Below are positions 45,696 through 55,669 of a DNA stretch of 64,000 bases, piece after piece (the first letter of the stretch is position 1; each line of letters opens with the position of its first letter). The DNA is from Cupriavidus taiwanensis (GTDB taxonomy: Bacteria; Pseudomonadota; Gammaproteobacteria; Burkholderiales; Burkholderiaceae). The stretch lies in assembly GCF_900250115.1 (NCBI RefSeq), contig NZ_LT984803.1, positions 1,887,583-1,951,582 on the forward strand, given 5' to 3'. The position numbers and the translations under genes are program-made. Under the pieces are notes generated by a model. The model was not told the origin of the DNA. It saw only the letters and a program-made list of their open reading frames with translations, and ran no database searches.

Positions 45696-46397
45696 CTATG
45701 CCGCCACGCCATGGGCGCGGACGAATTCGAGCAGGTCGTTCATGTCGTGCCCGGCGCCGGCGGGGGCGACATCGAGCCGCTCCGCCGGATGGCCGGCACG
45801 GTTGATCCAGAAAGTGGTGTAGCCATACCAGGTGGCGCCGCACGCGTCCCAGCCGTTGGACGAGACGAACAGCATCTCCTGCGCCTCCAGGCCGAACGCC
45901 AGCGGCCCGAGCGCATAGGCGGCCGGCGCGGTCTTGTACTGGCGCACCGCATCGACCGACAGCACATGGTCGAACAGGCCGTGCATGCCGGCACTCTTGA
46001 CCGAGATGTCGAGCATCTCCGTATTGCCGTTGGACAGGATGCCCAGCGGCAGCCCCGCCTTGCGCAGGCGCTTGAGCGCGCCCAGGTTTTCCGGGAACGC
46101 CGACAGGCACGCGTATTCCTTCAGCAGCTGGGCCTCGGCGGCTTCGTCCAGCGGCAGGCCCAGGCGCTCGGCGGCGTAGCGCAGCGCATCCACGGTGATG
46201 GCCCAGAACGGCTTGTAGCGCGCGCCGTCGGGCGCGGCCATGGTGCGGATGCGGGTGTAGTCGATCTGGCGCTCGCGCCACAGCAGCGCCAGCGCCTCGC
46301 CGCGGCCCGGAAACAGCTGTTCCGCGCGCGCGGTGACGGAGTACACGTCGAACAGCGTGCCATAGGCATCGAAGACGACGGCGCGGATCTTGTTCAT
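45696..46397 (-). CDS. Haloacid dehalogenase type II (HAD superfamily)
   Basis: 233 residues. The catalytic Asp lies in VVFDAYGTLFDVYSV near the N-terminus, followed by ILSNGN (motif II), K in the VRQYKTAPAAY segment (motif III) and SSNGWDACGA (motif IV); these match L-2-haloacid dehalogenases. It hydrolyses short 2-haloacids to 2-hydroxyacids. The ATG at 46397 is the family start. It lies directly upstream of aceB on the same strand and is divergent from a LysR gene; glycolate from haloacetate could feed the glyoxylate shunt, which is only an inference. Confidence 0.9.
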   Translation of the reverse strand: MNKIRAVVFDAYGTLFDVYSVTARAEQLFPGRGEALALLWRERQIDYTRIRTMAAPDGARYKPFWAITVDALRYAAERLGLPLDEAAEAQLLKEYACLSAFPENLGALKRLRKAGLPLGILSNGNTEMLDISVKSAGMHGLFDHVLSVDAVRQYKTAPAAYALGPLAFGLEAQEMLFVSSNGWDACGATWYGYTTFWINRAGHPAERLDVAPAGAGHDMNDLLEFVRAHGVAA

Positions 46398-46691
46398 GGG
46401 AGCCTGGATAACCTGCAAGGTACGGGGCAACGGGGTGGAGCGGCGAGCAGACCACAGCTGCGAGGGCTCTGTACACCATTGAATGCATCGAATTGTAGGG
46501 AGACGCTGCAGTGCGGCAAAGTGGCCGTCGGTCACTTGATCTTTTACTTTTACACAACTAATCTTGGCTCACTAAAACAAAACTCCGCACCAAATCCTCT
46601 GCACTGGTGACCGAAGACCCGCCCCGGCACCCGTTGCGTGGCCAGCGCGGCACCCCGCGGGACCTCCCGCGCATATCAGGCGAAACAATCC

Positions 46692-47642
46692 GTGGACCAT
46701 TTCAAACAACTGGAGACCTTTGTATCCGTCGCCTCGCGCGGCAGCCTGTCCGCCGCCGCCGCGGCCGAGGGCGTGGCGCCGGCGATCATCGGCCGGCGCA
46801 TCGATGCGCTCGAAGAGCGGCTGGGCGTCAAGCTGCTGGTACGGACCACGCGCAAGATCAGCCTGACCTTCGAAGGCTCGGCCTTCCTGGAGGATTGCCA
46901 GCGCATCCTCAACGACCTGCACAACGCCGAGGCCAGCGTCTCGGCCGGCGGCGTCAAGGCCAGCGGCCACCTGCGCGTGACCGCGCCGGCCGGCTATGGG
47001 CGCAAGCACGTGGCGCCGCTGGTGCCGCTGTTCGTCGAGTCGCACCCGGACGTGTCGATCACGCTGGACCTGTCCGATCGCGTGGTCGACCTGGTCAACG
47101 AAGGCTTCGACTGCGCCATCCGCCTGGGCGACCTGCCCGACTCGAGCCTGGTGTCGATCCGGCTCGCCGAAACCCGGCGGGTGGTGGTGGCCGCGCCGGA
47201 CTACCTGGCGCGCGCGGGGCGCCCGAATACGCCGGAGGACCTGCAGCGCCATAACTGCCTGGCCTTCGGCGCCAGCGCCAACATGCAGCGCGGCTGGGTG
47301 TTCCAGGAGGAAGGCCGCACCGTGACCGTGAAGGTGGGCGGCACCATGGAATGCAGCGACGGCGCGGTGCTGCACGAGTGGTGCCTGCGGGGCCACGGAC
47401 TGGCCTGGCGCTCGTGGTGGGAGGTGGGCAGCGAGATTGCCAGCGGGCGTCTGGTGACGGTGCTGGACGAGTTCCAGGCGCCGCCGATCGGTATCCATGC
47501 GGTGTTCCCGCAGCGCAAGCACCTGCCGCTGCGGGTGCGGCTGTTTATCGACCACCTGAAGAACACCTACGGCAATCCGTCCTACTGGCGGCGCGCCGAG
47601 CAGGCCGCGGCGCTGCCCGTGGCGGAAGTGCTGGCGGACTGA
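46692..47642 (+). CDS. LysR family regulator divergent from HAD-aceB
   Basis: 316 residues with an N-terminal winged helix-turn-helix (DHFKQLETFVSVASRGSLSAAAAAEGV region) and an effector-binding domain. The start is a GTG at 46692; upstream in-frame codons would add a non-family leader. It lies 294 bp from the divergent haloacid-dehalogenase/malate-synthase pair and is a candidate regulator of it. The intergenic stretch 46540-46590 is A/T-rich. Effector unknown. Confidence 0.88.
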   Translation: MDHFKQLETFVSVASRGSLSAAAAAEGVAPAIIGRRIDALEERLGVKLLVRTTRKISLTFEGSAFLEDCQRILNDLHNAEASVSAGGVKASGHLRVTAPAGYGRKHVAPLVPLFVESHPDVSITLDLSDRVVDLVNEGFDCAIRLGDLPDSSLVSIRLAETRRVVVAAPDYLARAGRPNTPEDLQRHNCLAFGASANMQRGWVFQEEGRTVTVKVGGTMECSDGAVLHEWCLRGHGLAWRSWWEVGSEIASGRLVTVLDEFQAPPIGIHAVFPQRKHLPLRVRLFIDHLKNTYGNPSYWRRAEQAAALPVAEVLAD

Positions 47643-47820
47643 CCGCTCGGAGCTCGCGGGTCCTGCCGGGGCCCATCCGGATGCCATTGACATTACGCAA
47701 TGACCTTCTCGGCACACTGACTACAATGGATTCACGACAGGCGTTGCCCGGCGCCGCGGCCATGCCGCGAACCGGCGGGTCGCCGCCCTGCCCCGACCCT
47801 AGTCAGCAAAGGAGCCCCGC

Positions 47821-48255
47821 ATGTTCCAACATATCCTGCTTCCCACCGACGGCTCGGAACTCTCCAAGAAGGCCATCAACGGCGGACTGGAGCTCGCCAA
47901 GGCGATCGGCGCGCGCGTCACGGCCTATGTCTGCCTGGAGGAATACCCGTACACGCCGTTCAGCGAGATCGTGTTCGAGGCCCCGCAGGCGTTCAAGGAC
48001 CGCATCGAGAACCAGGCCAAGCTGTATCTGAAAGAGATTGAAAACCTGGCCACGGCGGCCGGCGTTACCTTCGACGCCGACATGTCGACCTTTGCCGTGC
48101 CCTACCTCGGCATCATCGACGCCGCCGAGCGCCACGGCTGCGACGTGATCTTCATGGCCTCGCACGGCCGGCGCGGGCTATCCGGCCTGCTGCTCGGCAG
48201 CGAGACGCAGAAGGTGCTGACGCATACCGACATTCCGGTGATCGTCTACCGCTGA
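47821..48255 (+). CDS. Universal stress protein, UspA family (copy 2)
   Basis: 144 residues, close paralogue of the protein at 41528-41959. N-terminus ILLPTDGSELS; C-terminus ASHGRRGLSGLLLGSETQKVL, with the same Gly-to-Ala change at the first position of the ATP-binding motif. GGAG precedes the ATG. It stands alone behind the LysR gene and ends at a bidirectional terminator. Confidence 0.9.
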   Translation: MFQHILLPTDGSELSKKAINGGLELAKAIGARVTAYVCLEEYPYTPFSEIVFEAPQAFKDRIENQAKLYLKEIENLATAAGVTFDADMSTFAVPYLGIIDAAERHGCDVIFMASHGRRGLSGLLLGSETQKVLTHTDIPVIVYR

Positions 48256-48280
48256 ATCCCGGCGCAGCGCGCGCCAAAGC

Positions 48281-48319
48281 AAAACCGCCCGCACCGGTCA
48301 TGCCGGTGCGGGCGGTTTT
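48281..48319. terminator. Bidirectional terminator between uspA and loiP
   Basis: A 17-bp perfect stem (AAAACCGCCCGCACCGG and its complement) with a 5-nt loop and T/A runs on both sides; it serves the two converging genes. Confidence 0.95.
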
Positions 48320-48336
48320 TTGCTTGCGCGGGCCGC

Positions 48337-49098
48337 TTACGAAGCCTTGCTGATGCGCTGCTCGATGTGCTTGGCGCGGTCTTCCGAACCCGGGTGCGAC
48401 GAGAACATGCCGGACTTGCCGCCATCGAGCTTGGCCAACTTCTGGAACGCCGTGACCAGGCCCTTGGTGCTGGCCCTGTTCTTGGTCAGCAGGTCGAACG
48501 AATAGTCATCGGCCGCGGTTTCCTGCGACTGCGAGAACTGCGCGTTGATCAGCTTCTCGCCCAGCTCGCCCAGCTGCGATTGCGACAGCGCCGCCACCGC
48601 GCCATTGCCGGCCGACGCCGCCGCGCCGCGCGCCGCGGTGGCGGTGTAGGCCACCTGCATGGCCTTCTTGGTGTGGCCCAGCGCCACGTGGCCCAGCTCG
48701 TGGCCCAGCACGCCGCGCACTTCGTCGTCGGTCATCATGTCCATCAGGCCGCTGTACACGCGCACGCAGCCGTTGGCCATGGCCCAGGCGTTGACGTCCT
48801 TGGTCATGTAGACCTTGGCGTTGACATTGGGCACGTCGCTGTTCTTCAGCCCGCTCATGATCTTGACCAGGCGCTTGCTGTAGGTGCTGTTGGCGGCGGC
48901 GAGCTTGTTGGTCTTGTCCGATTCCGCGCAAGCCTGGTCCGACAGGCTCTTGACGTCGGCGTCCGACAGCGTGGCAGCCTTGGCCAGCGAGGTGCCGGCG
49001 CTCAGCATGCCGTCGACATTGGTGGGCATGCCGCCGGAACAGCCGGCCAGCAGTGCCGCCGCGACGGCGCAGGCAGCGAGCGAGAGAGTTGCTTTCAT
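48337..49098 (-). CDS. loiP: M48 metalloprotease lipoprotein LoiP
   Basis: 253 residues. Lipobox LLAGC gives a membrane-anchored N-terminus; the zinc site HELGHVALGH and the later E in QETAADDYS are the M48 signature. The sequence follows E. coli LoiP (YggG) throughout (for example DVNAWAMANGCVRVYSGLMD and SQSQLGELGEKL). LoiP is an outer-membrane protease that acts on misfolded envelope proteins in low osmolarity. The ATG at 49098 is chosen for the signal peptide. It stands alone. Confidence 0.92.
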   Translation of the reverse strand: MKATLSLAACAVAAALLAGCSGGMPTNVDGMLSAGTSLAKAATLSDADVKSLSDQACAESDKTNKLAAANSTYSKRLVKIMSGLKNSDVPNVNAKVYMTKDVNAWAMANGCVRVYSGLMDMMTDDEVRGVLGHELGHVALGHTKKAMQVAYTATAARGAAASAGNGAVAALSQSQLGELGEKLINAQFSQSQETAADDYSFDLLTKNRASTKGLVTAFQKLAKLDGGKSGMFSSHPGSEDRAKHIEQRISKAS

Positions 49099-49376
49099 GA
49101 TGTTGTTCTGGGGGGAGTGGCTCGGAGGTGCCGATAAAGGCCCCGGCACTTTAAGCTATCTGCCCGCGCCAGGGAATCACCCAAATGCTGCAAGCCGCCA
49201 AAAATGACAATTTGTTGCATTTGGATAATCTTCCAGATCGAGGGACGCAAAAAATGCGGCGGCCCCGGGGGCGATGGGCAGTGGCTCATCCGCACCGCAA
49301 CAAACCTTTACAAATCCGTCCGTGAAATCTCAGGCCAGTGCCCTAGCCTGTTCCCATGCCTTCGAGGGAGACCGCC

Positions 49377-49526
49377 ATGCCTTCGTCACGGGACACATTC
49401 AAATTGCGCCGACCCGGGCGTCGCACGATGAACTGGCACGACGTCGCCCTGATCGCGCTTGGATGGGTTGGTCTATGTCTCGGCGTGGGGTGGACGCTCT
49501 CCAAGGCGGCCGGCACCTTCGAGTGA
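49377..49526 (+). CDS. Small single-pass membrane peptide, 49 residues
   Basis: A short reading frame with a good start: GAGGGAG lies 6 nt before the ATG. The product begins with a basic head (SSRDTFKLRRPGRR) and has one hydrophobic segment of about 20 residues (VALIALGWVGLCLGVGW), a typical inside-positive single-pass membrane peptide. No family is recognised. It sits in an otherwise gene-free stretch between loiP and aceA. The clean Shine-Dalgarno site, charge pattern and hydrophobicity argue for a real gene; conservation has not been tested. Confidence 0.6.
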   Translation: MPSSRDTFKLRRPGRRTMNWHDVALIALGWVGLCLGVGWTLSKAAGTFE

Positions 49527-49580
49527 AGCGCCGCTACGCGCTCCCGCATCCAGCCTGTGTACGGCGGTCGCATTGGAAAC

Positions 49581-49616
49581 AAAAAAATCGCGCCGTCCCT
49601 GAGAGAGAACGGCGCG
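49581..49616 (-). terminator. Terminator of aceA
   Basis: An 8-bp stem CGCGCCGT/ACGGCGCG with a 12-nt loop, followed on the minus strand by a T7 run; about 80 bp past the aceA stop. Confidence 0.85.
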
Positions 49617-49697
49617 TCGCCTAAAAGGGAGAGCGTGATGGTCGCACGCCCGCCCGATCCCGCCGGACCCACGAGCCGGCGGGAGTGACCAGGAGAG

Positions 49698-50993
<1,296 letters not shown>

Positions 50994-51106
50994 GGTCGCT
51001 CTCCTGAACGTGATTGGGGATGGCTGAGAATCTCGTGCTCGCCCGACCCGGGGCTGCGTCGCGTCGCCGATGCGCTGGCCGCTGTTTTCGCACCCAGGGC
51101 CCTGTG

Positions 51107-51118
51107 TCTTATATAAGA
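51107..51118. promoter_or_regulatory. Perfect palindrome in the aceA promoter region
   Basis: TCTTATATAAGA: 12 bp, fully symmetric, about 114 bp before the aceA start, in an A/T-rich block. It overlaps a TATATAAG stretch that could act as a -10 box on the minus strand, so a bound regulator would block transcription. The regulator is not identified. Confidence 0.6.
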
Positions 51119-51373
51119 GTTTAGAGAACGCTACCGCGTCGCAACAACCCCGAAGCCTGTGGCGAACCAAGATTTATTTTTCTTTTAAATCAGTATCTTG
51201 CTTAACTTATTTCATGATGCGGGACAGAATCTTTCATCATGAGAAATGCCGTTGTGCTACGCAAACCGGGATTTTTGCGGCCCAAAATCTTTTTCCACAT
51301 TGTGAAATTTTCGGAAGGTAGCGCAAGCTGCCGGTGGCCTCGGCTCGCATGCAGCGCCGTTAAGCGTCGATCC

Positions 51374-51430
51374 CACGCCGTGCCAGACTTCGCTGTTATC
51401 GGGATAGCCATGGACCAGCACGATGGTTGG
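51374..51430 (-). pseudogene. Relic of an alpha/beta hydrolase N-terminus
   Basis: On the minus strand the codons read PTIVLVHGYPDNSEVWHGV, which is the beta-strand plus HGYPD oxyanion-loop motif at the start of many alpha/beta hydrolases. After that the frame turns into unrelated sequence and stops, with no nucleophile elbow. It lies just past the terminator of the rraA operon. I read it as the leftover of a deleted gene; a chance match is possible but unlikely over 19 residues. Confidence 0.55.
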
Positions 51431-51437
51431 CCATGCC

Positions 51438-51470
51438 GCAAAAAACAAACGGCGCCGCGAATGGGCGCCG
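51438..51470 (-). terminator. Terminator of the rraA-GGCT operon
   Basis: A 7-bp stem CGGCGCC/GGCGCCG with a 7-nt loop, followed on the minus strand by TTTGTTTTTT; 24 bp past the stop of the GGCT-like gene. Confidence 0.85.
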
Positions 51471-51493
51471 CTGGTTTGAAACGCGTGCGGGAT

Positions 51494-51910
51494 TCAGGCC
51501 GCGGCCGTATCGCGGGCGCGGCGATAGGCGACCCAGTCGCCGCCGTCTATACGCGGCAGCGCGGCGGTCGCGGCGTCGGCCACCGGATACAGCAGGCAGG
51601 CGACGGGCTGGCCATTGCACTGCACCGCCTGTTCCGCGCGCACGAACAGCGTGGCCTGGCCCGGATAGACCTCCTCGATCTCGTCCAGCACCGGCAGCAG
51701 GGCTTCGGCAATCTCGTAGATATCGCCGACCACCGGCCCGCCGCCGGCGTCCAGCACCAGGCCGGGATACGTGCCGAAGTCATAAAGCCTGCCGGCCACC
51801 GTGCCAGCGCCCAGCAGCGTGGGCGCGGCAATGCCGTGGCGCCGGGCCGCGGCGTTCAGGTCGTTGACCTCGCCGGCGCGCAGCGTGCCGTAGACGAAGA
51901 CGCGCGGCAT
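51494..51910 (-). CDS. Gamma-glutamylcyclotransferase-like protein (YtfP/GGCT family)
   Basis: 138 residues. It begins MPRVFVYGTLRAGEVND; the YGTLR segment forms the substrate loop of GGCT-fold proteins. The acidic residue expected to act as base is probably E in LDEIEEVYPG. Members release 5-oxoproline from gamma-glutamyl amines or have unknown roles. It starts 2 nt after the rraA stop and is clearly co-transcribed with it. The exact substrate is not known. Confidence 0.85.
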   Translation of the reverse strand: MPRVFVYGTLRAGEVNDLNAAARRHGIAAPTLLGAGTVAGRLYDFGTYPGLVLDAGGGPVVGDIYEIAEALLPVLDEIEEVYPGQATLFVRAEQAVQCNGQPVACLLYPVADAATAALPRIDGGDWVAYRRARDTAAA

Positions 51911-51912
51911 GC

Positions 51913-52410
51913 TCAGCGCTCCAGCGGCTCGTCGGCGATCAGGATCCCGTCGACATCGACGTAGATCCAGTTGCCCGGACGCACCACCGCGCCCGGCATC
52001 TGCACCGCGACCTCGCTCTCGCCCACGTTGCGCTTCTGGCTCTTCTGCGGGTGCGCGGCCAGCGCGCGGATGCCGATGTCGCACACGTCCAGCTCGGCGG
52101 TATCGCGGATGCAGCCGTTGACGACGATGCCGGCCCAGCCGTTCTTCTCCGCCAGCAGGCCCAGGTTGCCGCCTACCAGCGCGCAGCGCAGCGAGCCGCC
52201 GCCGTCGATCACCAGCACGCGCCCCCGCCCCGGCGACTCCAGCGTGCTGCGCACCAGCGAGTTGTCTTCGAACACCTTGAGCGTCGCGGCGGGACCGGCA
52301 AACGCCGGCTGTTTGCCGAAGGCGCGGAACACTGGCGCCATCACGCGCAGCGTGCCGTCGGCCAGGCGGTCTTCATGCGCGTCGCACAGGTCGGTGGTGA
52401 CGGGCTTCAT
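51913..52410 (-). CDS. rraA: RraA family protein (RNase E activity regulator or aldolase)
   Basis: 165 residues, matching E. coli RraA (161), a ring-shaped trimer that inhibits RNase [16 protein letters not shown] and [13 protein letters not shown] are typical. The G81-x20-R102-D103 pattern is also the one seen in the related HMG/CHA aldolases and oxaloacetate decarboxylases, so an enzyme role is possible. It follows the TPP-enzyme gene on the same strand (45-bp gap) and precedes the GGCT-like gene by 2 nt. Confidence 0.88.
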   Translation of the reverse strand: MKPVTTDLCDAHEDRLADGTLRVMAPVFRAFGKQPAFAGPAATLKVFEDNSLVRSTLESPGRGRVLVIDGGGSLRCALVGGNLGLLAEKNGWAGIVVNGCIRDTAELDVCDIGIRALAAHPQKSQKRNVGESEVAVQMPGAVVRPGNWIYVDVDGILIADEPLER

Positions 52411-52455
52411 CTACGGTCTCCTGATAGGAAAGAATCAATGCATTGCGGTACGGCG

Positions 52456-54195
52456 TCACGGCTTCCGGCTCGCCAGTGCCTGCGCGCGGATCGCGCTCAG
52501 CGTGGTGCGCGGCGTGATCACGTCCGGGTCCACCTGGATTTCGATCAAGGTCGACACCGGCGCCGCCAGCGCCTCGCGCAATGCCGGCGCAAAGGCCCCG
52601 GTCGTGGTGACGGTGGCGCCGCGTGCCCCGTAGGCGCGCGCCAGTGCGGCAAAGTCGGGATTGCGCAGTTCGGTGCCGGACACGTGCGCGGGGTATTCGC
52701 GTTCCTGGTGCATGCGGATGGTGCCGTACATGCCGTTGTTGACGACGATGATGATCACCGGCGCCTGGTATTGCATCGACGTAGCAAGTTCCTGGCCATT
52801 CATCAGGAAGCAGCCGTCGCCCGCCAGCGCCACCACGGTGCGCTGCGGGAAGGCGATCTTGGCGCCGACGGCGGCCGGCACGCCGTAGCCCATCGCGCCG
52901 CTGGTCGGCGCCAGCTGGCCGCGGCCGCCGCCGGTGAACGGCCGATAGTGGAAATAGCGGTGCAGCCAGCCGGCATAGTTGCCGGCGCCATTGGTCACCA
53001 CCGCGTCGGCCGGCAGCATCTGGTCCAGCGTGCGAATGACTTCGGCCATGTCGACGCCCTGCCCGGTGAACGGCGGCGGCTGCAGGTAGCGTTCGTAATC
53101 GGCATGCGCGGCTTCGGTCCAGGCTTGCCAGCGTGGCGCCCCCTTGGGCTGCAGGCCGGCCAGGCGCGCCGCGATCGCCGGCATCGCGGCCTGGATCATC
53201 AGGTCGGCCTGGTACACGCTGCCCAGCTCCTCGGCTCCGGCATGCACATGGACCAGCTTCTGCGCCGGCCGCGGCGCCGCGATCAGCGCGTAGCCGCCGG
53301 TGGTCATCTCGCCCAGCCGCGGGCCGATCGCGAGCACCAGGTCGGCATTGCGGATGCGCTCGGCCAGCGCGGGGTTGATGCCGATGCCGACATCGCCGGC
53401 GTAGTTGGGATGGCGGTTGTCGAACAGGTCCTGGCCGCGGAAGGCGCAGCCCACCGGCAGCGCGAAGCGCTCGGCAAAGGCCTGCAGGTCGGCGCAGGCC
53501 TGCGGCGTCCAGCCGCTGCCGCCGGCCAGCACGAACGGGCGCTCGGCAGCATGGAGCATCTCGGCCAGGCGCGCCAGCTCACCCTCGCCGGGCCAGGCCA
53601 TGACGCGCTGATAGGCCTGCAACTGCGGCACCGTGGCGGTTTGAGCCAGCATGTCTTCGGGCAGCGCCAGCACCACCGGGCCGGGACGGCCCGAGGTGGC
53701 GGTCTGGTAGGCGCGCGCGATGTATTCGGGGATGCGTTCGACCCGGTCGATCTGCGCCACCCACTTGGCCATCTGGCCGAACATGCGGCGGTAGTCGATC
53801 TCCTGGAAGGCCTCGCGGTCCATGAAATCGGTGCCGACCTGGCCGATGAACAGGATCATCGGGGTCGAGTCCTGGAACGCGGTATGCACGCCGATGCTGG
53901 CATTGGTGGCGCCGGGACCGCGCGTGCAGAAGGCCAGCCCGGGGCGCCCGGTCAGCTTGCCGTAGGCTTCGGCCATCACCGCGGCGCCGCCCTCCTGGCG
54001 GCAAACGATGAAGCGCAGCCGGTCGCGGCGGCGGTGGAAACCATCGAGCACCGCCAGGTAGCTTTCGCCCGGCACGCCGAAGGCCAGCTCGGCCCCGTGC
54101 GCCAGCAGCGCGTCGACCAGGATGTGGCCGCCCGGCAACGGCGTGCCGCGATCGGTGTCTTCAGGCTGGGTGGCGTTGGCCGGGGTCATTGGCAT
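52456..54195 (-). CDS. Thiamine-pyrophosphate enzyme, acetolactate synthase-like
   Basis: 579 residues with the usual three domains. The catalytic Glu lies in CRQEGGAAVMAEAYG (about residue 68), and the TPP motif GDGCFLMNGQELAT...VVNN is near residue 430. This is the layout of acetolactate synthase, glyoxylate carboligase and related decarboxylases; no small regulatory subunit gene adjoins. The exact reaction cannot be assigned. It lies between the MFS transporter (upstream, same strand) and rraA. Confidence 0.88.
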   Translation of the reverse strand: MPMTPANATQPEDTDRGTPLPGGHILVDALLAHGAELAFGVPGESYLAVLDGFHRRRDRLRFIVCRQEGGAAVMAEAYGKLTGRPGLAFCTRGPGATNASIGVHTAFQDSTPMILFIGQVGTDFMDREAFQEIDYRRMFGQMAKWVAQIDRVERIPEYIARAYQTATSGRPGPVVLALPEDMLAQTATVPQLQAYQRVMAWPGEGELARLAEMLHAAERPFVLAGGSGWTPQACADLQAFAERFALPVGCAFRGQDLFDNRHPNYAGDVGIGINPALAERIRNADLVLAIGPRLGEMTTGGYALIAAPRPAQKLVHVHAGAEELGSVYQADLMIQAAMPAIAARLAGLQPKGAPRWQAWTEAAHADYERYLQPPPFTGQGVDMAEVIRTLDQMLPADAVVTNGAGNYAGWLHRYFHYRPFTGGGRGQLAPTSGAMGYGVPAAVGAKIAFPQRTVVALAGDGCFLMNGQELATSMQYQAPVIIIVVNNGMYGTIRMHQEREYPAHVSGTELRNPDFAALARAYGARGATVTTTGAFAPALREALAAPVSTLIEIQVDPDVITPRTTLSAIRAQALASRKP

Positions 54196-54253
54196 GGAAA
54201 CGTTCCTCAGGCAAGCGGATTCGAATAGCGGCGGGCTGGCGGGCCGGGCTAGG

Positions 54254-55516
54254 CTAGGCGGCCTCCGCCCGTGCCGCGGCCTGGCTGCGCGAGCGGTTGC
54301 CGTTGCCCACGGTCACCGCGGTGAAGATCGACAGCAACTGGAAGCCGCCGATCATGAAGAAGACCCAGGCCGGCAGCCTCGCATCCATCAGCGCGCCGAA
54401 GAACAGCGGGCCGCAGGCCAGGCCGATATCCAGGCCAGAGTAGACCACGCCGTAGACGCGCCCGGTGGCGCCGGCCGGCGCTGCCGCGCGCACCAGCAGG
54501 TCGCGCGACGGCCCGGCGGTGCCGGCGCCAAAGCCGATCACGCCCATCAGCACCGGCACCAGCAGCGCGGGCACCAGGTTCAGCCCCACCAGCACCGCCA
54601 TCAGGCCCGACACGGTGAAGCTCAGCGCGATCAGCCGGTCATGGTTGCTGGTGCGGCTGGCTGCAAAGCCGCCGACCACCATGCCGCCGGCGCTGCACAG
54701 CATGTAGACGGTGTACGACGCAGTGGCGAGCGTGAACGGCATGCCATACAGGTAGGTCAGCGCGGTGGGCGCAAAGCTCTGGATGCCGGCGGCGGAGAAC
54801 GTGGTCAGCAGGAAGAAGCCCCAGCACACCCACACCTGCGGCAGGCGCAGGAAACCGAGCACGCTGGCGCCAGCCCCCGCGGCGCGGGCGGCAGACCGGC
54901 CCACCGCGGCCTGCACTTCGCGCGGGTCCAGCACGTGGCGCAGCGCCACCAGCACGGCCAGCACGATCAAGGCCACTGCCGACGCCGCCGCCAGTGCCAC
55001 GCGCCAGCTGGCGAGGTTGGCAATCGCCACCAGGAACAGCGGCGCCGCGGCCCAGCCCAGGTTGCCGGAAATGCCGTGCACCGAGAACGCGTGGCCCAGC
55101 CGCGGCTGCGACACATGCTTGTTCAGCAGCGTGAAGTCGGCCGGATGGAATACGCCATTGCCGAGGCCCGCCACCGCCGCGCCGATCAGCAGCCCGGCAT
55201 AGCCGCCGCTGGCCGACAGCAGCAAGGCCGCCGCGCCCAGGCAGGCCAGCCCGCCGAACAGCACCGGCCGCGCGCCGAAGCGGTCGACCACGAAGCCCGA
55301 CGCGGTCTGCACCACCGCCGAGACCGCGAAGAACACCGTCATCAGCAGGCCCAGCTCGGCGTAGCTCAGCCCGAACTCGGCCTTGATCCACGGGAACAGC
55401 GGCGCCAGCAACAGGTGGTAGAAGTGCGAGACGCCATGCGCCAGTCCCACCAGCCCGATCACCTGGGCGTCGTGGCGAAGGGAATTGGGGGTGGGTTCGA
55501 GGGCGGCGGTGGGCAT
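54254..55516 (-). CDS. MFS transporter (12-helix)
   Basis: 420 residues with about 12 membrane segments. The N-terminal HGVSHFYHLLLAPLFPWIKAEFGLSYAELG is reminiscent of the fosmidomycin-resistance (Fsr) group, and the GVVDRFGARP-type loop 2-3 (VVDRFGARPVL) is the MFS signature. The start is the ATG at 55516. It stands upstream of the TPP-enzyme gene on the same strand and could supply or export its substrate or product. Substrate unknown. Confidence 0.86.
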   Translation of the reverse strand: MPTAALEPTPNSLRHDAQVIGLVGLAHGVSHFYHLLLAPLFPWIKAEFGLSYAELGLLMTVFFAVSAVVQTASGFVVDRFGARPVLFGGLACLGAAALLLSASGGYAGLLIGAAVAGLGNGVFHPADFTLLNKHVSQPRLGHAFSVHGISGNLGWAAAPLFLVAIANLASWRVALAAASAVALIVLAVLVALRHVLDPREVQAAVGRSAARAAGAGASVLGFLRLPQVWVCWGFFLLTTFSAAGIQSFAPTALTYLYGMPFTLATASYTVYMLCSAGGMVVGGFAASRTSNHDRLIALSFTVSGLMAVLVGLNLVPALLVPVLMGVIGFGAGTAGPSRDLLVRAAAPAGATGRVYGVVYSGLDIGLACGPLFFGALMDARLPAWVFFMIGGFQLLSIFTAVTVGNGNRSRSQAAARAEAA

Positions 55517-55669
55517 GGCGCTGGCGGTCGGAGGGGCGATGCGGTGGGATGGGCGGCGGGCAAAAAAATACGGGCCGAAGCCCGCATCATAGAGGAAAAC
55601 CCCTGCCCGCTGCTGGCAGGTGGTGGCCACGCCGCCCGCGGCCTGGCCCTTGCTGCCCCGCCGGCGCCC

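Larger units (their letters stand above)
50994..51493. other. Long aceA upstream region
   Basis: About 500 bp. From 51100 to 51310 it is strikingly A/T-rich for this genome and holds the palindrome at 51107-51118, plus an inverted pair CATGATG/CATCATG at 51213-51241. It likely contains the aceA promoter. The left end of the next operon's terminator and a relic of an alpha/beta hydrolase occupy the last 120 bp. Confidence 0.5.
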
